A stretch of DNA of 18,981 nt from an uncultured Clostridia bacterium (GTDB taxonomy: Bacteria; Bacillota; Clostridia; Christensenellales; Borkfalkiaceae), in NCBI GenBank assembly GCA_934272745.1, contig CAKQSI010000042.1:1-18981 (forward strand), written 5' to 3'. The notes beneath the pieces were generated by a model, which did not search any database, was not told where the DNA came from, and was given only the letters and a program-made list of their open reading frames with translations. Made by a program: the position numbers and the translations under genes. Positions 1 to 7,100 of the stretch are shown here, piece by piece; within the stretch, counting starts at the first letter, position 1; the number at the start of each line of letters is the position of its first letter.

Positions 1-11
1 CCTTATGCGCG

Positions 12-27
12 CGGCGCTCGGGCGCCG
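12..27. other. GC-rich perfect hairpin
   Basis: CGGCGC and GCGCCG (12-17 and 22-27) pair around the loop TCGG. There is no T-run on either side, so it is not an obvious terminator. It may be part of the dispersed repeat copy that continues to the window edge. Confidence 0.4.
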
Positions 28-106
28 TACGGGAGGTAACGGCAACCCTCACGCCCGTGGCAAATCATCAAAAAATACGCTCTTTTCGGCGCGACCAGCG
101 TTTTTG

Positions 107-250
107 CGGTGAAGAAATCGCCGCTTGCGGCTAGGTTTTTGCAAGGCAAACGACCGAAGGCGTACCGTTCGTACGACGATGGGAGTTTAACACAGCAAAA
201 ACCGATTTATGCCCGCAAAAATAGTAGGGATGGCGAATGGAATCCCTAAC
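107..250 (-). repeat. Dispersed repeat element, copy 1
   Basis: Read on the minus strand from 250, this sequence aligns over its whole length with 18836-18981 on the plus strand, with scattered substitutions. Both copies open with a conserved hairpin (TAGGGAT / ATCCCTA, arms at 225-231 and 242-248, 10-nt loop), then a TATTTTTGCGG block, a CCGATTTATG-like block and GTTTGCCTTGC. The element probably continues to position 1, but copy 2 is cut by the window edge so this cannot be tested here. No transposase is encoded, so it is either a non-autonomous element or a regulatory/structural repeat. It overlaps the 3' end of the DUF1828-like gene. Confidence 0.8.
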
Positions 251-454
251 GTACTTTTTTGCGGGGTCGTTATATTTTTCAAAGGTATAACCGCCGTCCG
301 AAATGATAAATCCCTCCGGCGCCGGGCAAATATCCAGAGTAATACACTCCCCGGTCGAGTCCAGCAAAAGGGGTAGATTCACTTCGATAATCCCCTCTTT
401 TTGCTGCGGCTGGAAGATTGCAAGTTTTTCCAAAATATCGGTGGAAGTAATCAA
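131..454 (-). pseudogene. DUF1828-like protein, 3' end replaced by a dispersed repeat
   Basis: The 107-residue reading frame starts at a TTG (454) seven bases after a GGAG ribosome binding site in an A-rich stretch. Residues 1-68 look like the N-terminal DUF1828 domain found in phage- and mobile-element-associated proteins (ITLDICPAPEGFIISDGGYTF at 38-57 is the recognisable core). From residue 69 onward the protein is translated from the dispersed repeat that begins at 250, so the tail (residues 69-107) is not native. Family members with a following DUF1829 domain are roughly twice this long, which fits a truncation. The function of DUF1828 is not established. The assignment rests on eye recognition of a short domain. 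An intact short protein that recruited the repeat as its end is the alternative. Confidence 0.5.
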
Positions 455-514
455 TTTTTTTCTCCTTTTTGCTCCCTCTCCGGCTTTATCGCTTCGGAAG
501 CGGGGCTGGTTTAT

Positions 515-710
515 GCGGGCGAAACGCCGTTCTTTTTACTACAAACAAAGCACCACGATGCTGTCGCGGGCGGAACTTTCTTGCGGGCGAACGCCGTTTG
601 CTCCTACGCAGACAAAGCGTGATTCTGTCGCGGGCGGAACTTTCTTGCGGGCGAACGCCGTTTGCTCCTACGCAGACAAAGCGTGATTCTGCCGCGGGCG
701 GAACTCTCTT
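515..710. repeat. Three-copy tandem repeat, 64-bp unit
   Basis: Copies start at about 515, 583 and 647. The last two are nearly identical over 64 bp (GCGGGCGAACGCCGTTTGCT ... GCGGGCGGAACTTTCTT). The first is degenerate and about 68 bp long. Each unit holds two small dyads: GCGAAC/GTTTGC and ACGC/GCGT (loop AGACAAA). Plus-strand reading frames cross it, but they are only repeat translations without start signals. It fills the gap between the DUF1828-like gene and the acetyltransferase. Confidence 0.8.
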
Positions 711-737
711 ACGGCGGGGTTCAGATCAATCAAAAAA

Positions 738-1223
738 TCAGACTTTTTCGAAAGCGACGCGCGGGGCGCCGTTTGCAAGCAGAATAACGCCGCAGCGGGT
801 AAAACCGCTTTTTTCGATCACGTGCTGCATAATCTTGTTATCTTCGTGCGTGTCAACGCGCAGGTGCAGCGTGACCTTTTGGCAAAAGGCGACGGCTGCG
901 GCAAACACGCCGGAAAGCGTTCCGTCGCCTGCGATGCGGTGAATGGTGCCGTAAGGTCCGTCGGATAACCAGGCGCCGTCAATGCGGCGGTAGGTGGGGT
1001 CTTCGCCGAGCAGAAAAGAAAAAACGGCATGAACGCCGCTTTCGGTTTCGATCACAAACGACCGCCCCGCCGCGATCTCCTTTTCGATCAGGCTGCGCGG
1101 GGGATAGCCGTCCTCCCACTGGGTCCGGTTGCCGGTTTTTCGCATAAACGCCCTGGCGAGAGCGTAAATTTCCATCACGCGGTCAAGGTCGGATAAAGTT
1201 GTCTTTCGTATTGTTTTTCGCAT
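738..1223 (-). CDS. GNAT-family N-acetyltransferase
   Basis: This 161-residue protein has the length and layout of a single-domain GNAT enzyme, which moves an acetyl group from acetyl-CoA to an amine; the substrate cannot be told from sequence. The N-terminal IRKTTLSDLDRVMEIYALAR is the usual first strand and helix. Residues 93-112 (TIHRIAGDGTLSG...) hold the acetyl-CoA phosphate loop, somewhat degenerate compared with Q/RxxGxG/A. Residues 121-146 (LRVDTHEDNKIMQHVIEKSG, then F) give the motif B pattern of an N-containing helix and a GF turn. The ATG at 1223 has no Shine-Dalgarno sequence but lies 6 bases after TATAAT, which suggests a leaderless message. It is separated from the SecB-like gene upstream by a terminator-like hairpin, so it is probably a single-gene unit. 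Confidence 0.85.
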   Translation of the reverse strand: MRKTIRKTTLSDLDRVMEIYALARAFMRKTGNRTQWEDGYPPRSLIEKEIAAGRSFVIETESGVHAVFSFLLGEDPTYRRIDGAWLSDGPYGTIHRIAGDGTLSGVFAAAVAFCQKVTLHLRVDTHEDNKIMQHVIEKSGFTRCGVILLANGAPRVAFEKV

Positions 1224-1229
1224 AACGGA

Positions 1230-1235
1230 ATTATA
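1230..1235 (-). promoter_or_regulatory. -10 element of a probable leaderless promoter
   Basis: On the minus strand TATAAT is followed by TCCGTT and then the ATG of the acetyltransferase, so transcription would start at or next to the start codon. No good -35 hexamer is present 16-19 bases upstream. The hexamer overlaps the T-run of the terminator-like hairpin of the preceding operon. Confidence 0.45.
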
Positions 1236-1258
1236 AAACCCGGGTTCTTAAATCCGGG
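1235..1258 (-). terminator. Weak intrinsic terminator after the SecB-like gene
   Basis: On the minus strand CCCGG and CCGGG (1254-1258 and 1239-1243) form a 5-bp GC stem extended by TT/AA inside the loop, followed by TTTTAT. The stem is short, so efficiency may be low. It lies between the end of the YwaF/SecB-like operon and the acetyltransferase. Confidence 0.5.
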
Positions 1259-1315
1259 GAATGCAGATAAATTTTGCACCGAAAATTGCATAACGTATCG
1301 CAAGATTCGGATATT

Positions 1316-1747
1316 TCAACTCAGCACGACGGAGGGTTTCGCAGAAGCGGAATCCCGATCTTCGGGGAAAAGAATGCCGTCTGCCGGGACGGGCAGAAGA
1401 ATGGGCGGCTGGTGGCTTGCGGCAAGCGCTAAGCTTACCGACTGTTGCAGATGGGGCAGCAGCGCCGCCGTGGCAAGGCGCAGAAATTCGCGTTCCGCAT
1501 TGTCATCCTCCGCTTCCTCCACGCGGAAAAAGCCCTGCAAAACTACTTTCATCGTAAAGGGCAGGGGCGTAGCAGCGTTCGGCTCGATCTCCATGGAAAG
1601 GACCAGCAGTCGCATGGCGGGATCGACGTTGTTTTTCGCCGCCCGGCGGGAAAAGCGCGGGTTGAGCGAAAACGTCCCCGGCTTGACCGATAAATTGCTT
1701 TTGACGGAAACTTCTTCCGCCTTGATTTGCGTAAGTTCCAGTTTCAT
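1316..1747 (-). CDS. SecB-like chaperone protein
   Basis: The 143-residue protein has the shape of the SecB superfamily: an N-terminal strand region with scattered charged residues, a central amphipathic strand (LPFTMKVVLQGFFRVEE, 62-78), then a helix (EREFLRLATAALLPHLQQSV, 85-104) and a Pro-rich PPILLPVPADGILF end (114-127), as in the SecB LFPYAR...LPPVNF region. SecB proteins bind unfolded secretory proteins and pass them to SecA. They are uncommon in Gram-positives, where SecB-like proteins also act as chaperones of toxin-antitoxin systems; no toxin is seen here. The ATG follows GGAG at normal spacing. It lies 21 bp after the YwaF-like gene and is co-transcribed with it. The family call is moderate because the match is by pattern only. 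Confidence 0.55.
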   Translation of the reverse strand: MKLELTQIKAEEVSVKSNLSVKPGTFSLNPRFSRRAAKNNVDPAMRLLVLSMEIEPNAATPLPFTMKVVLQGFFRVEEAEDDNAEREFLRLATAALLPHLQQSVSLALAASHQPPILLPVPADGILFPEDRDSASAKPSVVLS

Positions 1748-1768
1748 AACTTTTTCTCCGAAGAAGGT

Positions 1769-2881
1769 TCAGTTGCCGTTATCCGTCGCGGCGCGTTCTT
1801 CCGCCGGCTCCGACGGCGTTTCGCCCGGTTCCGGAAGGGGGTTTGCCGGCTCTTCCGTCCGTAAACCGTTTCCGGTGGAGGAAAGGTTCACGCTTTCTGC
1901 TGCGTCCGATCCAAGGGCAGCGGCTTCGTTCCCGTCCGTATCCGCGTCACCGTCCGTATCCGCGCCACCGTCCGTATCCGCATTTTCCGGCGCGCCCGTT
2001 CCAAGGGTGCGCCACTTGCGTTTTAAGGCGATAAAGTCGCGCTTCATATCCTTCCGGGTGAAGGGCGCGGCAAGGATCAGATAGAACAGCGGCAGGTAAA
2101 TAAATGCCGGAATCGCCAGCCAGACGACCGGCCAGTAAAAATCCACCCCGCCGTTGATGCCCAGCACGTCCTGCGTAAATAGTTTCGGCACGAAAATGCG
2201 GATAAAGCCGGTCACGTTCTGATATGCCGGGTCGGGACCGAACACGAACGAACTGTTGCGGGTAGAAGCGTCCAGCATATACGACAGATCCCAGTCCACC
2301 CAGTCGATCCAGCCCAGTTTTCCCACGATGATTTCGTTGACCAGAATGACCGTTTCGATGAGCAGGAAGAACAGCGGCGCCGTCCAGCATTTTTTATAAT
2401 CGACTTTTAAAACGCCGGTCGCGGCGCCCACGACGGGAACGGCGATCAGTCCCCAGTGGTTGATATAAAACCGCCAGGTGTCGAATGCCGGCACGGGTTG
2501 ATTCAGGGCGTTTGTGGGGTAGAGGTGCGCCGCCAAGCCGCCGACCACGCCGATGAAATAAAGGTAACAGTTGAGCGTTTTGTTCTTCCGCCACAGAAAA
2601 ATCCAGGGAAAGATGAGGGTGGAAACGGCGCAGATGTTTTCAAACGTGACCTTGCGGATAGAAGCGGGCAGTTCGCTGCGGTAGGGTTTGAACGCTAACT
2701 TTAAAAAATGCAGAAAAAGCCCCGCAAACAATATGCCGAGCAGTACGCCGTATTTAAAGCGGTAGGAACGGTTTCTCAGCAGAAAATACAGCCCGATAGT
2801 GCCGAGCGTGCCCGTTGCGAGAAAGAAAAAATACCAGAAATTGCCGACCCGCACGATCGCGCCGAGTAAGAGTTGTTGCAC
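1769..2881 (-). CDS. YwaF/TMEM164-type integral membrane protein
   Basis: I place the start at GTG 2881, eight bases after an AAAGGGG ribosome binding site. The longer frame from TTG 2914 overlaps the -10 box and has no binding site. The 370-residue product has about seven hydrophobic helices in its first 285 residues, with the family-like segment ENICAVSTLIFPWIF, followed by a YLYFIGVVGGLAAHLYP helix. This resembles the YwaF / TP0381 integral membrane family, whose role is not known. The last 85 residues are a hydrophilic, acidic tail containing three hexapeptide repeats of the type ADTDGx, encoded by an 18-bp tandem repeat. It is the first gene of an operon with the SecB-like gene. Confidence 0.7.
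   Translation of the reverse strand: MQQLLLGAIVRVGNFWYFFFLATGTLGTIGLYFLLRNRSYRFKYGVLLGILFAGLFLHFLKLAFKPYRSELPASIRKVTFENICAVSTLIFPWIFLWRKNKTLNCYLYFIGVVGGLAAHLYPTNALNQPVPAFDTWRFYINHWGLIAVPVVGAATGVLKVDYKKCWTAPLFFLLIETVILVNEIIVGKLGWIDWVDWDLSYMLDASTRNSSFVFGPDPAYQNVTGFIRIFVPKLFTQDVLGINGGVDFYWPVVWLAIPAFIYLPLFYLILAAPFTRKDMKRDFIALKRKWRTLGTGAPENADTDGGADTDGDADTDGNEAAALGSDAAESVNLSSTGNGLRTEEPANPLPEPGETPSEPAEERAATDNGN
1932..1985. repeat. 18-bp tandem repeat, three copies, inside the YwaF-like gene
   Basis: CCGTCCGTATCCGC recurs at 1932, 1950 and 1968 with period 18. It keeps the reading frame and encodes the acidic ADTDGx repeats of the C-terminal tail. Such repeats can change copy number without breaking the frame. 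Confidence 0.85.
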
Positions 2882-2913
2882 CGTTTTTGCCCCTTTATTT
2901 TGATCGTATTGCA

Positions 2914-2942
2914 ATTATAACACGGGGCGAAAAATAACGCAA
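2914..2942 (-). promoter_or_regulatory. Sigma-A type promoter of the YwaF/SecB-like operon
   Basis: On the minus strand TTGCGT (2937-2942), a 17-bp spacer and a perfect TATAAT (2914-2919) are present. Transcription would begin about 25-30 bases before the GTG start at 2881, leaving room for the AAAGGGG binding site. This supports the shorter start for the gene. Confidence 0.7.
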
Positions 2943-3442
2943 GGCTTTGGGCAAAGCAATCCGTTTGGGCAATAATATTGCCGGTTTTGCCGCGTTTGGC
3001 GGAAAAAACTCTTCGTTTTTCTCGCGTCAGACTGTTGTTTGCGCGTGGTGAAAACGGTTCCCCTCGTTTCAGAATTACCCTGATATAGTATATAAATGAA
3101 AATTGTGTCATTTTTTGTGAAATTTAACTTTTCAACAGGGAAAATTTGAGAAAAAATGCGGTTGCGCATGGGAATTTCCTTTGTGTTTGGTTCTTGAAAG
3201 GGAAAGGCGCGTTGGAAAAAGTATCATTTTACCAAACTAAGCAAAGCGGTTTTATCGGAACTGGACGGAAAGGAGCGGGGTAAAAATTTTGCAATTTGCT
3301 TAAAACCGGCAAAAATTTCGGCTAAAATTTAAATTACGGTCAAAAGCACGTGGTTTTCGGCGTCAAAAGTTGTCCACAATCGAAGCAGAGCCTAAGGCAC
3401 CGCAAAAAGTTAAAAAACAATGAAAAAACTTTGGAAAAACGC
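2943..3442. other. Gene-free stretch, AT-rich, with phased A-tracts at its right end
   Basis: No credible reading frame on either strand: the short frames present lack binding sites and have unnatural composition. At 3404-3439 four A-tracts (5, 6, 6 and 5 As, centres about 3406, 3414, 3425 and 3437) are spaced at about 9-11 bp. That spacing would bend DNA and could act as an UP-like element for the promoter that follows. Confidence 0.5.
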
Positions 3443-3472
3443 TTGACATTTCGACAGGGGGGGGGGTATACT
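3443..3472 (+). promoter_or_regulatory. Near-consensus promoter with a ten-G spacer tract
   Basis: TTGACA (3443-3448) and TATACT (3467-3472) are separated by 18 bp, of which 3457-3466 are ten consecutive Gs. Phased A-tracts lie directly upstream. Loss of one G would give the optimal 17-bp spacing, so slippage in the tract would be expected to tune the promoter. Predicted start is near 3479. Confidence 0.8.
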
Positions 3473-3478
3473 ATTTGT

Positions 3479-3653
3479 ATAACGATTGTTGCGGTTTTAT
3501 CCACCGCCGAATTACAACTGCATTTTTCGGATTTTGTACAGCGCCCCGAGGGGGTTCTTTCGACGATATTCTTTCGGGGCGCTGTGGAAAATCCCACGGC
3601 ACGAAAGGGGAAAGCGCGGCTTGCTGCCGGGGCGCTTTTGCGTTGTCTTTTTC
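3479..3653 (+). ncRNA. Candidate structured non-coding RNA, about 170 nt
   Basis: Starting just after a near-consensus promoter, the transcript has three parts. The first is a 5' arm with GCGG/CCGC and GTTG/CAAC pairings (about 3487-3518). The second is a long hairpin: GGATTTT with AAAATCC (3529-3535/3588-3594), a 2x2 internal loop, and a perfect 12-bp stem ACAGCGCCCCGA with TCGGGGCGCTGT (3538-3549/3574-3585), closing a 24-nt loop. The third is a terminator-like hairpin. No start codon with a binding site gives a sensible protein. Size and strong promoter resemble 6S RNA or another housekeeping RNA, but I find neither the 6S closing stem nor an SRP-type tetraloop, so the class is unknown. Confidence 0.6.
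3611..3653 (+). terminator. Intrinsic terminator of the candidate RNA
   Basis: AAAGCGC (3611-3617) pairs with GCGCTTT (3632-3638), and GGC with GCC inside, around loop TTGCT with a GGG bulge. The stem runs directly into TTTT, with a second T-run at about 3648-3652. It is a plausible but imperfect terminator. Confidence 0.5.
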
Positions 3654-3886
3654 CGTCTGTCGCTTAAATTTATTTTCCGGATTTTCGAGAGGAGTGGCTT
3701 CGATTGCACTTCTTTTCAATCGGAATGCTTTTGAAAAGTGCGGCGAGCGGGCGGGTTTTCGTGTTTTGCAGGTTAGCAGGGAAAGTGTTTTCTGTTTACT
3801 ACGGGTTTCCTTAAAGTGGCGCTTTTGGCGATTGCCGGTTGCCGCAGGGATTGGAAACGCGTTTTAGGGCGGACGAACTTGTTTTG

Positions 3887-3925
3887 TCGTAACACGATAA
3901 AAGAAAAGTCGTTTTATCGTGACGA
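3887..3925. other. Strong inverted repeat
   Basis: CACGATAAAA (3893-3902) and TTTTATCGTG (3912-3921) form a perfect 10-bp stem around a 9-nt loop. It is extended by TCGT/ACGA outside a two-base bulge. No T-run follows on either strand, so it could be a protein-binding dyad or an RNA hairpin in the leader of the downstream gene. Confidence 0.6.
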
Positions 3926-3973
3926 AAAACACTCCGGAAAGTAAATTTTGAAACGAGTTCAAAATTCAGCGCT

Positions 3974-4066
3974 GCCGTGCTCCGCAAAGCAGGGTTTTGC
4001 GCTTCCCGATTGTAAAGAAGAGTCTGAGCCCTAAGGGCAAGGTTTGGGGCTTCTTGTATTAAAGAC
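3974..4066. repeat. Two degenerate 48-bp direct repeats
   Basis: The GCTTC-centred blocks at 4001 and 4049 are 48 bp apart. They share CAGGGTTT/CAAGGTTT-like and TGTAAAG/TATTAAAG-like flanks. Translated on the minus strand they give a 16-residue pattern (EAPNLALRAQTLLYNR and EAQNPALRSTAALN), but there is no gene there. Confidence 0.5.
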
Positions 4067-4188
4067 CGACTCCGGATAAACCGGATCCGATCGCCCGAAA
4101 AGGTGGCAATATTATTGGTTTTGTTCGTTAAAATCCCGGACAAAACCTCGCATATAAAAAAATATCGAATAAATAAGGAGGAATCGAT

Positions 4189-7100
4189 ATGAAAAAATTG
4201 CAATGGCTGCTCGTTTGCCTGCTGATTTGCTGCGTGGCAATCGGAGCGGCAGCCTGCGGTAGAAAAGATCCCAAACCGGATCCTTCGACCACGCCTTCTT
4301 CCGGCGTGACGGCTACCGTAACCCCTGCGCCCACGGCAAATCCCACGGACGCGCCCACGGTAAATCCCACGGATACGCCCACGGCGACACCGACGCAGAA
4401 GCCGACGCTTGCTCCCTCGCCCTCGGTAAATCCTACCGAAGCGCCGACAACCGGGCCTACGGAGGAACCGACGATCGAGCCGACGACGCAACCTACGGAA
4501 GTGCCCACCGTGGAGCCTTCGACCGAGCCGTCGGTCGAACCCACAACACAGCCCACCGTCGAGCCGACGACAGAGCCGTCGGTGGAACCCACCGTTCCGC
4601 CCTCGGTCTACCAGAGCAAAAACGTGGCGACGGCTGCGGAACGTGCGCGCGTAACGGCGTACGTCGATCGGATTATGGGCGATTTTGCCAAATTCCCCGT
4701 ATCCTTCTCCGTTGACGGACAGGGATATAACGGATTCCCCGAATCGGCGTTTACGGTCAATCTGAAAGAAGAGGCAAACGACGAACGGACGCAGATCAAG
4801 TATACGATCACCGCCACGCACAACCAGAGCGGACTGGTGTTTACCGTCACGTTCGTGCATTACGAAAAATACGCGGCGTACGATTACGTCATGTATATCA
4901 ACAACCCCACCGATCACGATTCCCCGGTCGTCAGCGATCTTTTGTCGCTCAGACAGTCGTTCATCGGCGAAAATCCCACGCTGTACCACACCAAGGGCGA
5001 CGCGACGCAGTTTTTGCCCCTTACGACGCCCATCATCGGCGAACATTCTTTCTGTCCGGAAAACGGAAGAAGTACGCAGGGCGCCTTCCCGTACTATAAC
5101 TTTACTTACGGCGACGGCGGTATGATCCTTGCCGTGGGTTGGGCAGGACAGTGGAAGACCACCTTCCAGTCGGTTTCCACCGACGAAACGCAGATCACCG
5201 CCGGGCAGGAAACCTTCCATTCCTACTTAAAAGCGGGCGAAACCGTCCGCACGCCCTCTATTGCGATGATTTCTTACGACGATAAGGACGCCGACCGCGC
5301 CGCAAACCTCTGGCGCAGATGGTACGTTGACAACATTATGTACCGCGTGGAAGACGCGGACGGCAACCTGCAGTTGTTCCCGCCCCAGCGCGTCGTTACC
5401 GGCGGTTCCGGCGGAACAGAATTTACGCAGGAAACCGAACAGACCATGAAGGAAAAAATTACCTATTGCCGCGATAACGGACTGGATATTACCTTCCTTT
5501 GGCTGGACGCCGGCTGGTATTACAACATCGATCAGACGTATATCGGTTCCACGCCCACCAGCTGGCAGACCGTCGGCACCTGGGAACTGGACCTGAATCG
5601 TTTCCCCACCAAACTGAAAGACGCCACCGATTACGCCAAAGCCAACGGAGTCAAAACCCTGATGTGGTTTGAACCCGAACGTTTCACCATTCTGACCGAC
5701 GCGCTGAAAGACGACGGTTCCACCATCAAAAAGGAATGGCTGATCAACAACAACTTCCTCGACCTCGGCATCGACGAATGTCGCGAATGGGTCACCAACC
5801 GCGTGCTTACCATCATCAAAGAGGGCGGCATTTCGCTCTACCGCGAAGACTTTAACATCGGACCGCTGCCTTTCTGGACGGCAAAAGACGAACTGAACGG
5901 TTCTGACCGTCTGGGTATGACCGAAAACCATCACATTCAGGGGCATTTCGCTTACTGGGACGCCATCGTAGACGCCACCAGAATGCCCGTTGACGCCTGC
6001 GCTTCCGGCGGGTTCCGTCTGGATCTCGATACCATGCGCTACGCCGTGGCGCTGCATCGTACCGACTACGGTTATTCGGACGCGCTTGCCAACCAATGCT
6101 ATTCGTTGGAAATGTATAAGTGGTTCCCGTACTTCCGTGCGGCAACCAACGCTGCCAACACGGCGAACAAATACTTCCTCCGCATGGGCGAAACCGCTTT
6201 TATGGAAGTTCTTTCCATAAATAAAGACGGTGCGCCCGACGTGGATTTCATCAAGGACGCGATCGAAGAACACAAGATCGTTTCGCAGTTCAACTACGGC
6301 GATTATTATCAGTTGTTGCCTTACACCCGCACCAATACCGACTGGATGGCGTGGGAACTGTTTGACGAAACGCGGCAGGAAGGCTATGCCATGTTCTTCC
6401 GCCACAGCGACGCCACTTCTTCCCGCAAGATCGCGCTCAAGGGGCTGGACGAAAACCGCACCTATCACGTCTGGTTTGAAGACCGCGGTCAGCACCGCAT
6501 TCTGACGGGCGCGGAACTGATGGCGGGTATCGACGTGCTGCTTCCCGCAGGGGACACTTCGGACATTCTGTATATTATGCAGAACTACGAAGAGCGCGGC
6601 TTGATTCCGAACGTCACCCGCACGGCGCTGGACGGCGTTTACGGAGGCGGCATCGAATGGTGGGACGACGAATATTCCCGTTTCGATATCCGCTTTAACC
6701 GCAGTCTGCGCGGTACCACGCTGGAAGCGGGCGCCGGCAGAACCGAACACGGCATTACCGATTCCAATCTTCTTCCCAATATTCTGATCAACGGGAAAAG
6801 CCTTGCCGGATTGGTTGCGGCAGGGAATGCCCGCGCCGATTACGACGTGGAAAATAACGTGCTGCGCGTTTACTTCAAACGCACGCAAGTCGACGTTTCC
6901 GCGCCGATTACGGTCGTACTTCGCGAGACGATGGAAAATTTCGAGGGGATTTCTCTCGGTAAACCCTACACTTTCACCTACGATCCGTCTTTGGACGCGT
7001 GGGCGAAATCCGGGCAGGAACATCTGCCGCACCGCGACATGGATTACACCGAATTTGTGGATGAAGAACGCTTCGATAATCTGGAAGACGTCAGCGAAGA

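Larger units (their letters stand above)
3660..4188. other. Gene-free leader region of the GH36 gene with several dyads
   Basis: No protein gene is apparent. Visible structure: an imperfect hairpin near 3703-3741 (GCACTT.. with ..AAGTGC), a strong hairpin at 3887-3925, two degenerate 48-bp direct repeats at about 3974-4066, and a CCGGAT/ATCCGG-rich dyad near 4073-4089. I see no convincing promoter for the gene at 4189; TATAAA near 4153 has no good -35 partner. Confidence 0.4.

Noticed and set aside
303..942. Plus-strand open frames across the 64-bp repeat
   Set aside because: They are translations of the repeat and of the opposite strand of the DUF1828-like and acetyltransferase genes.
3371..3505. 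DnaA-box-like sequences (TTGTCCACA and TTATCCACC), possible origin
   Set aside because: Only two imperfect boxes, no dnaA or dnaN nearby and no AT-rich unwinding cluster arranged with them.
3475..3867. Plus-strand open frame just after the strong promoter
   Set aside because: No binding site before the first Met, Cys/Arg/Phe-rich unnatural composition, and it runs through the long RNA hairpin; a non-coding RNA fits better.
3811..5220. Minus-strand open frame of about 470 residues reaching into the leader region
   Set aside because: It mostly mirrors the Thr/Pro spacer as Arg/Gly repeats and has no start signals.
5227..7032. Minus-strand open frame of about 600 residues
   Set aside because: Antisense to the GH36 catalytic domain; no binding site or recognisable domain.
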